DNA of 60,821 nt from Ruminococcus sp. (GCA_031262105.1 JAISIH010000012.1:1-60821); one strand, 5' to 3'. Positions 9,100-18,659 are shown, counted from the first letter of the stretch. A program made the numbers and translations. Notes: generated by a model from the sequence alone, not told the origin.

Positions 9100-9924
9100 A
9101 TGTTGACTCAACTTTTCGGTAATTATCTGTTAAAACAACACTTAGTTTCGCCGTCACACCTTATCGAAGCACTTCGCGAAAGCTCTTCGACCCGTGTTAA
9201 ACTCGGGGTTTTAGCGATTGATGCAGGGCTTATGACGCCCGAACAGGTTGACGAAATTCACGAACTTCAAAGGATTATGGACAAACGTATCGGCGACCTT
9301 ATGGTAGAAAAAGGTTATCTTTCTCCCGAACAGATTGCCGTACTGCTTAAATCGCAAAAGAGCGGGCACCTTATCCTCGGACAGGCGCTTATCGACAACG
9401 GACACATGACAACCGCCCAGTTCGCGGACGCAATACGCCAATTTAAGATTGACAACAACATCACCGACGACGATTTTTACGACGTTAAGGACGAACTCAC
9501 CGAAAAGATGCTCGGGAGGTTTTATAAACTTAACGGGAATGTTGCCGGGGAAGAACACCTTGTCGAATATGTTTCGCTTCTGTTTAAGAACCTTATCCGC
9601 TTCGTCGGCGACGATTTTGTTCCGAATAAGATTGAGAAGCTTGACACAACCGCTTCCGGCGCAAAACAGCGTATCCGCCACGGTCTTTCCGCGATAACGA
9701 TTATTGATGCGGACGAGAATACGATGGTTGAATTCGCTTCGCGCTTCTCGAACGAATCCCTGTCCATGAACGACGACTACACAAAAGCCTGCATAAGCGA
9801 GTTCCTTAACCTACATAACGGGCTTTTCGCGGTCAAGCTTTCAAACAACGAGGGTCTCGAAATCGAGCTTGAACCCCAAAAATACTACGAGCAGATGGAC
9901 CTTTCAGGTCTCGGAAACCTCTAA
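9100..9924 (+). CDS. Protein with four MshEN-like 24-aa repeats and a CheX-like C-terminal domain
   Basis: Four 24-residue repeats with 5-residue spacers in aa 5-115; C-terminal SEFLNLHNG fits ExxNxxxG of CheC/CheX-type phosphatases. Confidence 0.7.
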   Translation: MLTQLFGNYLLKQHLVSPSHLIEALRESSSTRVKLGVLAIDAGLMTPEQVDEIHELQRIMDKRIGDLMVEKGYLSPEQIAVLLKSQKSGHLILGQALIDNGHMTTAQFADAIRQFKIDNNITDDDFYDVKDELTEKMLGRFYKLNGNVAGEEHLVEYVSLLFKNLIRFVGDDFVPNKIEKLDTTASGAKQRIRHGLSAITIIDADENTMVEFASRFSNESLSMNDDYTKACISEFLNLHNGLFAVKLSNNEGLEIELEPQKYYEQMDLSGLGNL

Positions 9925-9980
9925 GTTTTCCCGGTTAACTTCACCTTCGGGAACGTTAACTTTATCGTTGCGATGTAGAT

Positions 9981-10033
9981 AATACCCTGACTAAACTGAC
10001 AAAATACATTTTTGTCATTAAAGTCAGGGTATT
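9981..10033. repeat. Hairpin repeat copy 1
   Basis: AATACCCTGACT...AGTCAGGGTATT outer arms plus an inner TGACAAAA/TTTTGTCA helix. Confidence 0.9.
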
Positions 10034-10172
10034 TTTATAATTAAATTTTGCTCTGCCTATGAAAATATGCAAAATTGGTTAAATATGATTTTTAATTTAA
10101 CGCTTTAGTGCGATGATTATTATTTAGGCGAGCGGATTTAAGATTTGTTTTAGATTAAGATTTATTTTATAG

Positions 10173-10227
10173 AAATACCCTGACTAAACTGACTAAATTC
10201 ATTTTTGTCATTAAAGTCAGGGTATTT
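10173..10227. repeat. Hairpin repeat copy 2
   Basis: AAATACCCTGACT...AGTCAGGGTATTT, near-identical to copy 1; inner helix interrupted by substitutions. Confidence 0.9.
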
Positions 10228-10248
10228 TTAAATTTAACAATTTAACGC

Positions 10249-10277
10249 TTGACTTTTGCTAATCTTTATGTTAAACT
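10249..10277 (+). promoter_or_regulatory. Sigma70-type promoter of the DEAD-box helicase gene
   Basis: TTGACT - 17 nt - TAAACT upstream of ATG 10315. Confidence 0.55.
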
Positions 10278-10314
10278 TATATTTTGTGATAATAGAATAA
10301 AAAACGGAGAAACT

Positions 10315-12102
10315 ATGCAATTTAATGAAATCACTTGGGGCGAGGAGTCCCGAACGCTTCCCGAATATATCCTAAAGGCAGTCGAAGAACTCGGCTACAC
10401 GGAGATGACGGAAATCCAAGAACGCACAATCCCGCTTATACTTTCTGAAAATGATGTTATCGGACGTTCCCACACCGGCACAGGGAAAACCGCCGCATTC
10501 GGCATTCCGACGATTATGCAGGTTGACGAAGAAATCCGCGGAGTGCAGATTCTTGTGCTTTGCCCCACGCGAGAGCTTGCTATGCAGGCGGCGGACGAGA
10601 TTAGAAAATTCGCAAGATTTATGCCGCATATCCACCCAGTCGCAATCTTCGGCGGTGCAGATATAGAAAAGCAGATTTGGAATCTGCGGCGCGGCGCAAA
10701 TATAGTCATAGGCACGCCCGGCAGGGTTATCGACCATCTCGAGCGAAAGACATTGAAGCTTGATGCCGTGCGGACTGTTGTCCTTGATGAGGCGGACGAA
10801 ATGCTTAACATGGGCTTTCGCGAGGATATTGAAAAGATACTTGCGACTGCGCCGGAAGAGCGGCAAACCATATTATTTTCGGCAACGATGCCGGCACCGA
10901 TACTTAACATTACAAAGAAATTCCAGAAAGACCCGGTGCTTGTCGGGGTTGAGCAAAAATCCCGCACCGTTGACAGCGTTACCCAATACTACGTTGAAGT
11001 GCCTATCGGGCATAAGGACGATGCGCTAAAAATGCTTCTCCTGTCGCTTGAGCCGAAGCTTTCGATAATCTTTTGCAACACGAAGATTAAGGTAAGCGAG
11101 CTTACCGACCTCCTTGTGAGCAACGGTTTCAAGGCAGCCGGGCTTCACGGCGACATGAAACAGCAAAACCGAACACAGGTTATAAACTCCTTCAAGTCCG
11201 GCAAATTGGGTATCTTAATCGCTACCGATGTTGCGGCGAGGGGGATTGACGTTGATGATGTTGACATGGTTTTTAACTACGATATACCGCAGGATAATGA
11301 ATATTATATCCACCGCATAGGCAGAACCGGGCGTGCAGGGAAAACCGGCGTTTCGTACACCCTTATTTCGGGGCGGAAGCAATATTATGAACTGCGCGAT
11401 ATTATCTCGTTTATAAAGGCAGAGATTGTTAAAAAACCGCTCCCGACCCGCGAAGATATTATCGAAAATAAGCTTAAACACCTCGGCGAGCGGATTTTAA
11501 GTGTTAACGAAACCGGCAGATACCAAAAATACAACGATTATATCGCAAGGCTTATCGAAAATTCCGAGCTTACCACCGACGAAGTCGCACGCGCCCTTCT
11601 CGGTATGCGCATATCGAAAGAACTCAAAAATATCCCCGAAAACATCGCGGCGGCAACCTTTGATGAGCGCAAGCCCCGTCAGGGCGGGCGGAGTTACGGC
11701 GGCGGCTACGGCGGTTACGGCAGAGACAGGGGTAGAGACGGCGGCGGATATAACCGAGACGGCGGCAGAAACGGCGGTTATGGCAGAGACGGGAGCAGAG
11801 ACGGCGGCAGAAGTAGGAGCTTTGACCAAGGCAACAAGAATTTTGACCGTGTCCCTCGCGGGAATATGTCGAAGGTTGAAATTTCCCTCGGGAAAGAACA
11901 GCGTATCGAGCCGCGTTTCGTTCTCGGCGCATTAACCGACGCGACAGGCTTGCCCGGACGCTCTTTCGGGAAAATCGACATTAAGGGCAGCTACACAACC
12001 GTCGAAGTCCCGGTTAATGACCGCGAACACGTCATATCCTCCATGACCGGGAAATCAATCGCAGGGCAGAAGATAAAAATTAAGCCTTACAAAAACGCTT
12101 GA
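10315..12102 (+). CDS. DEAD-box ATP-dependent RNA helicase with Gly/Arg-rich linker and DbpA-like RNA-binding domain
   Basis: Motifs TGTGKTA, PTRELA, DEAD, SAT, HRIGRTGRAG; linker GGRSYGGGYGGYGRDRGRDGG; C-terminal DbpA-type RBD. Confidence 0.95.
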   Translation: MQFNEITWGEESRTLPEYILKAVEELGYTEMTEIQERTIPLILSENDVIGRSHTGTGKTAAFGIPTIMQVDEEIRGVQILVLCPTRELAMQAADEIRKFARFMPHIHPVAIFGGADIEKQIWNLRRGANIVIGTPGRVIDHLERKTLKLDAVRTVVLDEADEMLNMGFREDIEKILATAPEERQTILFSATMPAPILNITKKFQKDPVLVGVEQKSRTVDSVTQYYVEVPIGHKDDALKMLLLSLEPKLSIIFCNTKIKVSELTDLLVSNGFKAAGLHGDMKQQNRTQVINSFKSGKLGILIATDVAARGIDVDDVDMVFNYDIPQDNEYYIHRIGRTGRAGKTGVSYTLISGRKQYYELRDIISFIKAEIVKKPLPTREDIIENKLKHLGERILSVNETGRYQKYNDYIARLIENSELTTDEVARALLGMRISKELKNIPENIAAATFDERKPRQGGRSYGGGYGGYGRDRGRDGGGYNRDGGRNGGYGRDGSRDGGRSRSFDQGNKNFDRVPRGNMSKVEISLGKEQRIEPRFVLGALTDATGLPGRSFGKIDIKGSYTTVEVPVNDREHVISSMTGKSIAGQKIKIKPYKNA

Positions 12103-12190
12103 CAAATTATTTAATTTAGGTTAAAATGTTAATATACCTTAGAACTTTTGGTAACAATAATATCCGACAATATCGGAGGTTTAAATAGTA

Positions 12191-13375
12191 ATGAAGATAG
12201 CTAAACTCTCTTTGGCGGCTTTACTGTCGCTTGCGATGTTAACCGCCTGCGGGGCAGATACAACAACGTTCGGGACCGTTAACGGCGTAGAAATCCCCGT
12301 TGGTATCTACATTAACTACCAATATATGGCGTATAATAATGCGCTTAGCAAGATTGCCGAAAAACAGGCGGCGACAACCGAAGCCGCAGAACCTGCCGCG
12401 CCGTCTCTGCCTCTTCCGGGTGCGGAAGCAAATACAGTTACACTGCCGTTTATGCAGGATTCAATCGACGGAATTCCCGTCCGCGACTACATCACCGAAG
12501 AGGCAATCGAGGACGTTCGCGAATACACGGCGATTAACGACAAATTCGCATCACTCGGCTTAACCTACCAAAACAATGAAGACCGCGAAGTCAAAAATTA
12601 TATTGACCAAAACTGGGAGTATTTCAGCGAAACCCTCACAAAGCTCGGTATCAGCAAGGCTTCGTACGAATACGTTATGCTCGGCAGTCTTAAACGTCAG
12701 GAAGTTTTCATGTATTATTACGGTCCGGGCGGCGAAAAAGCCGTGCCTGACGAGATAATTAAGGAGAAGCTCCTTGAAGATAATGCGCGGATAAACTATA
12801 TCCCGATGGTACTCAAGGACGGCGAGGGTAACCTTCTCAAATCCGAGGGCAAAGCAGAGCAGATGAAGATGGCGGAGGATTTTGTTGCACGTGCAGAGGC
12901 GGGCGAAAATTTCGACAGCCTCCTTGCCGAATACAACGACTACTATGCGGCTCTCCAAGCGGCGGCAACCCCGGCGGACGAGACGGAAACAGATGATACT
13001 GCAACGGACGAAATTGACCCCAACGCCGAGACCCAAACCGTAACCAACGAAATGGTTATATCAAAGGGCGACGAACTGCCGACTGCGGCGGTTGCGGCAC
13101 GAGCTTTTGAAGAACAGGCGGCGAACCCGGGCGAGACACGTTACTTTATTGTTGAGGATGCGGGCGGCGAATTCTACTATGTTGTGAAGCTTGCAGACCT
13201 TTTCTCCGACCCGACCTATATTGACGTTAACCGCGAGACGATTATAAGCGAGCTTTATTCGACCGAATTTGACGAGACGGTAAAGGCTTGGGCGGCAGAA
13301 CAGCAGGTTATCCTTAACGAAAAATCAATCGCACGTTATAAGGTTGAAAAACTCGAAGAACTGAATGCAGAATAA
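12191..13375 (+). CDS. Lipoprotein, probable SurA/PrsA-like peptidyl-prolyl isomerase or foldase-type protein
   Basis: Signal peptide with lipobox LTAC; FGTVNGVEIPVGIYINYQY SurA_N-like region; C-terminal parvulin-like region. Confidence 0.6.
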   Translation: MKIAKLSLAALLSLAMLTACGADTTTFGTVNGVEIPVGIYINYQYMAYNNALSKIAEKQAATTEAAEPAAPSLPLPGAEANTVTLPFMQDSIDGIPVRDYITEEAIEDVREYTAINDKFASLGLTYQNNEDREVKNYIDQNWEYFSETLTKLGISKASYEYVMLGSLKRQEVFMYYYGPGGEKAVPDEIIKEKLLEDNARINYIPMVLKDGEGNLLKSEGKAEQMKMAEDFVARAEAGENFDSLLAEYNDYYAALQAAATPADETETDDTATDEIDPNAETQTVTNEMVISKGDELPTAAVAARAFEEQAANPGETRYFIVEDAGGEFYYVVKLADLFSDPTYIDVNRETIISELYSTEFDETVKAWAAEQQVILNEKSIARYKVEKLEELNAE

Positions 13376-13391
13376 TTAAATCGGGCGAAAG

Positions 13392-13425
13392 AAAATCGGG
13401 GGAATGTGAATCCCCCGATTTTTTC
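13392..13425. terminator. Bidirectional rho-independent terminator
   Basis: AAAATCGGGGGAATGTGAATCCCCCGATTTT between convergent genes. Confidence 0.85.
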
Positions 13426-14944
13426 ATATTAATGAATTAATCTTATCGAGCAATGCTTTCTTCGAGTCTATGGACGAAAGCCCGGATTTTATAACCTTTT
13501 CTGCACGGAAGCGAACGTATTTTTCAAAGAGCTTTGTTGCAAGAAGGTTTTCGATAACGAAGCGGTTGTATGAGGCGGCATCCATGTTGCCCGAAACGGC
13601 AGGGAGGAGAAGCTCCAACACATACATCTTCGCGTCGTTGCCGGTATCGTCCGCCATCGTCGCCTTAATTCTGTCAACGAGATCCTTCTTGTCCTTCCTT
13701 ATAACGAAGGTCGAATCGGGAAGCCCGCCGAGGGTGCGTACAACATCGGTCTTGAACGCCGGTGTCGAGAACTGATACATTGAAAGCGGAAGGTCGTTTT
13801 CGTCAATCTCTATGTAGATGCTGTCGTGCAGTGCCGGGAAGAGGTTATAAAGATAAATTTCGGAGATGTGATAAATCCCGGCGGATTTCGTTATAAGCGG
13901 GTAGAGGAAACCGTTATTGCTCCCCGACAGGGAATAATCGGCGTGGAAACGGGTTTCGTCGGAATATGAACTATCGAAATCTTCGTTGCATTTTTTGTTG
14001 ATAAGCTCGGTTATGTATTCGGGGGTGAAGATGCCGAAATCTTCGCGGTCACCGTCGGTGAAGGTTCTTATGCCGCCGAAACAGGTGCGGAAGAAGCTGT
14101 CGGCGAATGCAGGCGCGGAGACGAATTCTTTCCCTAATTTCTCGAATAATTCGCAGATAATGTTATCTCTTATGAGGTCGTCATTCACGCTGTCTTCGTA
14201 ATCGACGGTGATTATATTTTGAATCTCGCTTCGGATTTTTAAGCGTTCTCTGTCGGAAATCCCGGTGAGGTTAAAACGCCCGGTTATAATATCAAGCACA
14301 AGAGAGAGCGGAAGTTCGCCCGAGATATACTTGAAGCGGTCATTTTCAAGGAGCTTGCTCATGCGGGGGAGCATCTTCATGCTCGCCGTCCCGGAAGACG
14401 GAATCTTATTCGACATAATCCCGAGGCAGACAAGAAGCTCGGCATAATCGCGCATGATAAGCTGTTCGGATATGTAATTGAAAAAATAGCCGTAAATATA
14501 ACCCGCGAAGAAATCTTTTAAGGCTATAAAACTTTCGGGATTTGTCGAAAGATAGTTCAAATATTTCTGCTTAACGGCGGGAATTTCGGTAACGGTTATC
14601 TTCGGGGAACCGTCATTCGCGGCGATGAAATATTTTTCTTGAGACTTGCAGAAAAGTTTCAGATAGTTGAAGTAATTCCTGTCGGAGTCGGTGTCGTTGT
14701 TGTTAAAGGTCCAACACAGGAAGGCGCGTTGCATATTTGTGAGGGTATCTTTTGAAGAATCGACAAGCGCGGCGGTGTCAATCTCCATGCCGAAGATGCC
14801 GGTTTTGTTAAATTCAGAGAGAATCTTAACAATCTCCTCGGAAAACGCCATGTACGCCGGACTGTTATCCATGAATACGACAAGCTCTAAAAGTTCCGCG
14901 CCGATTACCGTAATATCAAACGTTGCTCCCACTGATAAAACCAA
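13424..14944 (-). CDS. Hypothetical protein, no recognisable family
   Basis: Uninterrupted 506 aa ORF with coding-like composition. Confidence 0.7.
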   Translation of the reverse strand: MVLSVGATFDITVIGAELLELVVFMDNSPAYMAFSEEIVKILSEFNKTGIFGMEIDTAALVDSSKDTLTNMQRAFLCWTFNNNDTDSDRNYFNYLKLFCKSQEKYFIAANDGSPKITVTEIPAVKQKYLNYLSTNPESFIALKDFFAGYIYGYFFNYISEQLIMRDYAELLVCLGIMSNKIPSSGTASMKMLPRMSKLLENDRFKYISGELPLSLVLDIITGRFNLTGISDRERLKIRSEIQNIITVDYEDSVNDDLIRDNIICELFEKLGKEFVSAPAFADSFFRTCFGGIRTFTDGDREDFGIFTPEYITELINKKCNEDFDSSYSDETRFHADYSLSGSNNGFLYPLITKSAGIYHISEIYLYNLFPALHDSIYIEIDENDLPLSMYQFSTPAFKTDVVRTLGGLPDSTFVIRKDKKDLVDRIKATMADDTGNDAKMYVLELLLPAVSGNMDAASYNRFVIENLLATKLFEKYVRFRAEKVIKSGLSSIDSKKALLDKINSLI

Positions 14945-15009
14945 CCCTTCAAAATATAATCGTTTTAATTTAACTCACAAATCCCGTAACTGATACCGAA
15001 TAGAGCCCG

Positions 15010-15660
15010 CTAAACGCCGTAATTTTCTCTGTATTCCATAATCTTCGGAAGATACTCCGCACCCGGAATAACACCTGTTTTAATTGCATCAATTATGTCA
15101 AGAATAGTTACAATAGGGTAGATGTTAAACCCGAATTCGTCGTAAACGTCAGCGACAGCCGACTTCCCGGACGCAGTTTTTTCCATCCTGTCAACCGATA
15201 TAATCATCCCGGCTATGGTTATGTCCGCCGTCTGACGAAGCACCGGTAATGTCTGGCGAATTGCTGTCCCGGCGGTAATAACATCCTCGACGATTAATAC
15301 ACGTTCACCGTCGGTGAGTTTTTTCCCGACAATAACGCCGCCCTCGCCGTGGTCTTTGGCTTCTTTGCGGTCAAAGCAATAGTTCAAATCAATGTTATAT
15401 TTGTCAAAAAGCGCGGAAGCGGCGGCGACGGCAAGCGGAATCCCTTTATAAGCGGGACCGAAAAGCGTGTCTGCCGAAAGATTGTTTTCACGAATACAGT
15501 CGGCGTAAAACTCCCCGAGCTTTTTTATCTGCGACCCGGTGCAGTATTCGCCGGTGTTTATAAAATACGGCGCAAGCCTTCCGCTCTTGAGCGTGAACTC
15601 CCCGAATTTCAAAACATTACATTCATGCATGAATTTTATAAACGCCTGTTTGTACGTCAT
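15010..15660 (-). CDS. pyrE: Orotate phosphoribosyltransferase
   Basis: LKSGRLAPYFINTGEY; PRPP motif RVLIVEDVITAGTAI; start at ATG 15660 behind GGAGG. Confidence 0.93.
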   Translation of the reverse strand: MTYKQAFIKFMHECNVLKFGEFTLKSGRLAPYFINTGEYCTGSQIKKLGEFYADCIRENNLSADTLFGPAYKGIPLAVAAASALFDKYNIDLNYCFDRKEAKDHGEGGVIVGKKLTDGERVLIVEDVITAGTAIRQTLPVLRQTADITIAGMIISVDRMEKTASGKSAVADVYDEFGFNIYPIVTILDIIDAIKTGVIPGAEYLPKIMEYRENYGV

Positions 15661-15864
15661 CTTTACCTCCGGACTGCATACAATATCACAGATATATTGT
15701 AACATACTTTTTAACCAATGTCAAGAGCTATTTTTGACAAAATTTTTAATAACAAAAAATATGTTCGATTTTTTTGTAATAACTATTGCTTTTTTACAAA
15801 ATTCATGATATACTAATATTAACAACAAAAATAGCACAAACAAACTGTTAAAAATGGTAATAAT

Positions 15865-16401
15865 ATGATTGCATTTGAAGAAACAATTTCATCGGAACTT
15901 ATTTACAAAGGGAAGATTATCGAGGTCAGAGTCGAGCAGGCAAAGCTTTTTGACAGGGAAGTTACGAGGGAACTTGTGCTTCATAACGGCGGGGTTTGTG
16001 TCGCGGCTTTTACCGACGATGATGAAATTATCCTTGTGAAACAGTTTCGTTATCCCTTCAAAGAGGGTTTAATTGAACTTCCGGCGGGGAAGCTTGAAAA
16101 GAATGAAGACCATTATTCTGCGGGGCTTCGCGAGCTTGCCGAAGAGGTCGGAGCGACGCCCGATATATATGAATATCTCGGCGTGCTTTACCCGTCTGTC
16201 GCATATCTTTATGAAAAAATTCATATATATTATGCAAAATCTCTGCATTTCGGGGAGACGCATTTTGACGACGACGAATATATAGAGGTGCTGAAAGTAC
16301 CTTTTGAAGAAGCCGTGGAGATGGTGCTTAACAACGAAATTAAGGACGCAAAAACGGCGGCAGGGATACTGATGATTGCAGCAAAACGCAACAAAAAATA
16401 A
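15865..16401 (+). CDS. NUDIX hydrolase, ADP-ribose pyrophosphatase type
   Basis: Nudix box GLIELPAGKLEKNEDHYSAGLRELAEEVGA. Confidence 0.92.
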   Translation: MIAFEETISSELIYKGKIIEVRVEQAKLFDREVTRELVLHNGGVCVAAFTDDDEIILVKQFRYPFKEGLIELPAGKLEKNEDHYSAGLRELAEEVGATPDIYEYLGVLYPSVAYLYEKIHIYYAKSLHFGETHFDDDEYIEVLKVPFEEAVEMVLNNEIKDAKTAAGILMIAAKRNKK

Positions 16402-16475
16402 ACAACGAAACCCATGTGGATTTCGTTGCGAAAAACGTTTGGATGTCTCGTCTGCGCAAAGTTCATGCGATACCT

Positions 16476-16509
16476 CGCGGATGCGCCGTGCACGCGGATG
16501 CGCTGTGCA
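16476..16509. repeat. Two tandem 17-bp units
   Basis: CGCGGATGCGCCGTGCA then CGCGGATGCGCTGTGCA. Confidence 0.85.
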
Positions 16510-16539
16510 AATATCGGCGAATTCCGGCGGAAGTTCTCC

Positions 16540-16613
16540 TTTACAGACCCATTTTGTTAGCCTCGGATTCGCTAACTTTTACAGACCCATTTCGTCGGCT
16601 TCGGATTCAGCGG
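16540..16613. repeat. Imperfect 38-bp direct duplication of the spoVG 3' end
   Basis: TTTACAGACCCATTTTGTTAGCCTCGGATTC versus TTTACAGACCCATTTCGTCGGCTTCGGATTC, offset 38 bp. Confidence 0.85.
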
Positions 16614-16875
16614 CAATCTGAGCCATATGTTCCTCGTAAGCCTTGAGGATAGTACCTTCGATGATTGCGCGGGCTTCCGGACTGATGGGGTGAACAATAT
16701 CTCTGAAATTGTTGCTTTCATCTTTACGGGAAGGCATTGCAACAAAAAGTCTCTCCTCGCCTTGAACTACCTTAATGTCGTGAACTGCGAGCATATTATC
16801 TATTGTGATTGAAATAACTGCTCTGAGTCTTCCGTCAGGAATAATTTTCCTGATTTTGATATCTGTAATGGTCAT
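16579..16875 (-). CDS. spoVG: Septation/RNA-binding regulator SpoVG
   Basis: MTITDIKIRKI...RAVISITIDNMLAVHDIKVVQGEERLFVAMPSRKDE is diagnostic. Confidence 0.95.
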   Translation of the reverse strand: MTITDIKIRKIIPDGRLRAVISITIDNMLAVHDIKVVQGEERLFVAMPSRKDESNNFRDIVHPISPEARAIIEGTILKAYEEHMAQIAAESEADEMGL

Positions 16876-17070
16876 GAGTATGACGTCCTCCTTCGAGTAA
16901 TCCCGATAGTGAAATTTCGTGCTGTACCTTTGTTTTTCCCCGCACGCGGTAAGTTATTCAAGAATAATTTTTTATTTACAATCATACACCTATGTATAAT
17001 TGCTTGAATTCCTTACTCGACATATTATAACAAATATTTATTAAAATAGTTAGATAAGAATATTGATGAG

Positions 17071-18546
17071 GTGTGTTTTTTGGATAAACATTTTATGAAC
17101 TCCAACGAAATAAAAACACAATTTGGTAATAAAGTGTTCGATTTTAAGAAGCGTTTTGTAAATGATATTAACGCCGCTCATATACATTTTATCGGAATCG
17201 GCGGCTCGGGAATGTACCCCCTCGCGCAGATACTTCATAGTGCCGGTTTTTACCTTACCGGGTCGGATAATAACGAGACTGAGACGGTCGAAGCGGTTCG
17301 CTCCATGGGGATAAAAGTTTTTATCGGGCAGAGGGCTGAAAACCTTTCCGGGGCTGACCTTATAATCTACACGGGTGCTGTATCGGAGAGCAATCCCGAG
17401 CTTCGTGCGGCGCGTGATTCCGGCGTAAAAATCCTTGAACGAAGCGAGCTTTTAGGGCTGTTGACGGGGTATTTTGACAATACGGTATGCGTTTCGGGGA
17501 CTCACGGGAAGACGACCGTTACCTCGATGATAACTGAAATTTTAGTTGACGCCAGGGTTGACACAAGTGCCGTTATCGGCGGCAAACTCCCATGTATAGG
17601 CGGCTCCGGGGTTTTCGGGAAGTCCGATATTTTCGTCGTTGAAAGCTGTGAATTCAAGGATCATTTCCTAAAACTTTCGCCCGATATTGCCGTGATCCTC
17701 AATATTGATGAGGACCACATGGACTATTTTCAGACATTTGACCGTCTGTGTCAGTCCTTCAGGGCGTTTGCGGAGAGTGCATCAAAGGTTTTGATAATAA
17801 ACGGTTCTGATAAAAACACCGTTAAAACTATGGCAAATATAGACAAACAAGTGTTAACATTCGGCGATAATTCATCATATAATTTTTATCCGAACAATAT
17901 ACAAATAGTTAACCCATTATTAACGAAATTCGACATTTTTAAGAATAAAAAACTTTTCTGTAAAGTCGAGTTACACGTTCCGGGGCATCATAACATTATT
18001 AATGCGGTTGCGGCGGCGGCGGCGGCGGATTACCTCGAAATTTCCCCCGAACTCATAGCGGCAGGGCTTTCAAATTTTCACGGCGCGGGCAGGCGGTTTG
18101 AAAAGTACGGCGAAGCGGGCGGCATAACTGTCGCGGACGATTATGCTCACCACCCGGCGGAAATCTCCGTAACGCTTGATGCGGCGCTTTCGATGGGGTA
18201 TAAAAACGTCTGGGCGGTGCATCAGCCCTTCACGTTTTCGCGTACAAAAACCCTTCTCGACGACTTCGCGAAGGTTCTTGCTAAGGCTGACAAGGTTTTA
18301 TTAACTGCGATTATGGGCGGACGCGAGGAAAATATTTACAACATTCACACCCGCGACCTTGCAAAGCTTATTCCCGATGCCGTCTATTTTGAAAATGAAG
18401 ACCATGACGAAAACTTCGACTTGACAGTTGATTACATTATAGAGAATGCAAAACCCGGCGATCTTATTTTAACGCTCGGTTGCGGCGACATTAATAAAGT
18501 TGCGCGGAAGGTTACTGCAAAACTTAAGGAAAAATATGCCGAATAA
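17071..18546 (+). CDS. murC: UDP-N-acetylmuramate--L-alanine ligase (start may be TTG 17080)
   Basis: HFIGIGGSGMYPLAQIL, SGTHGKTTVTSM, HHPAEI motifs. Confidence 0.95.
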   Translation: MCFLDKHFMNSNEIKTQFGNKVFDFKKRFVNDINAAHIHFIGIGGSGMYPLAQILHSAGFYLTGSDNNETETVEAVRSMGIKVFIGQRAENLSGADLIIYTGAVSESNPELRAARDSGVKILERSELLGLLTGYFDNTVCVSGTHGKTTVTSMITEILVDARVDTSAVIGGKLPCIGGSGVFGKSDIFVVESCEFKDHFLKLSPDIAVILNIDEDHMDYFQTFDRLCQSFRAFAESASKVLIINGSDKNTVKTMANIDKQVLTFGDNSSYNFYPNNIQIVNPLLTKFDIFKNKKLFCKVELHVPGHHNIINAVAAAAAADYLEISPELIAAGLSNFHGAGRRFEKYGEAGGITVADDYAHHPAEISVTLDAALSMGYKNVWAVHQPFTFSRTKTLLDDFAKVLAKADKVLLTAIMGGREENIYNIHTRDLAKLIPDAVYFENEDHDENFDLTVDYIIENAKPGDLILTLGCGDINKVARKVTAKLKEKYAE

Positions 18547-18659
18547 TCTGACTGCCGTATCGAAAGCGGCAATATATTGTAGAAAATGCACGAAAATACG
18601 GAAATAATATAGCAGTAATGCACAAATTATTTCCGAAATCTTGCGGAGGTTAAAGCAAA

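Noticed and set aside
11497-11935. Ala/Val/Thr- and Thr/Ala-rich ORFs over the helicase Gly/Arg region
   Set aside because: Alternative-frame reading of a GGC/CGG-rich repeat region within the helicase
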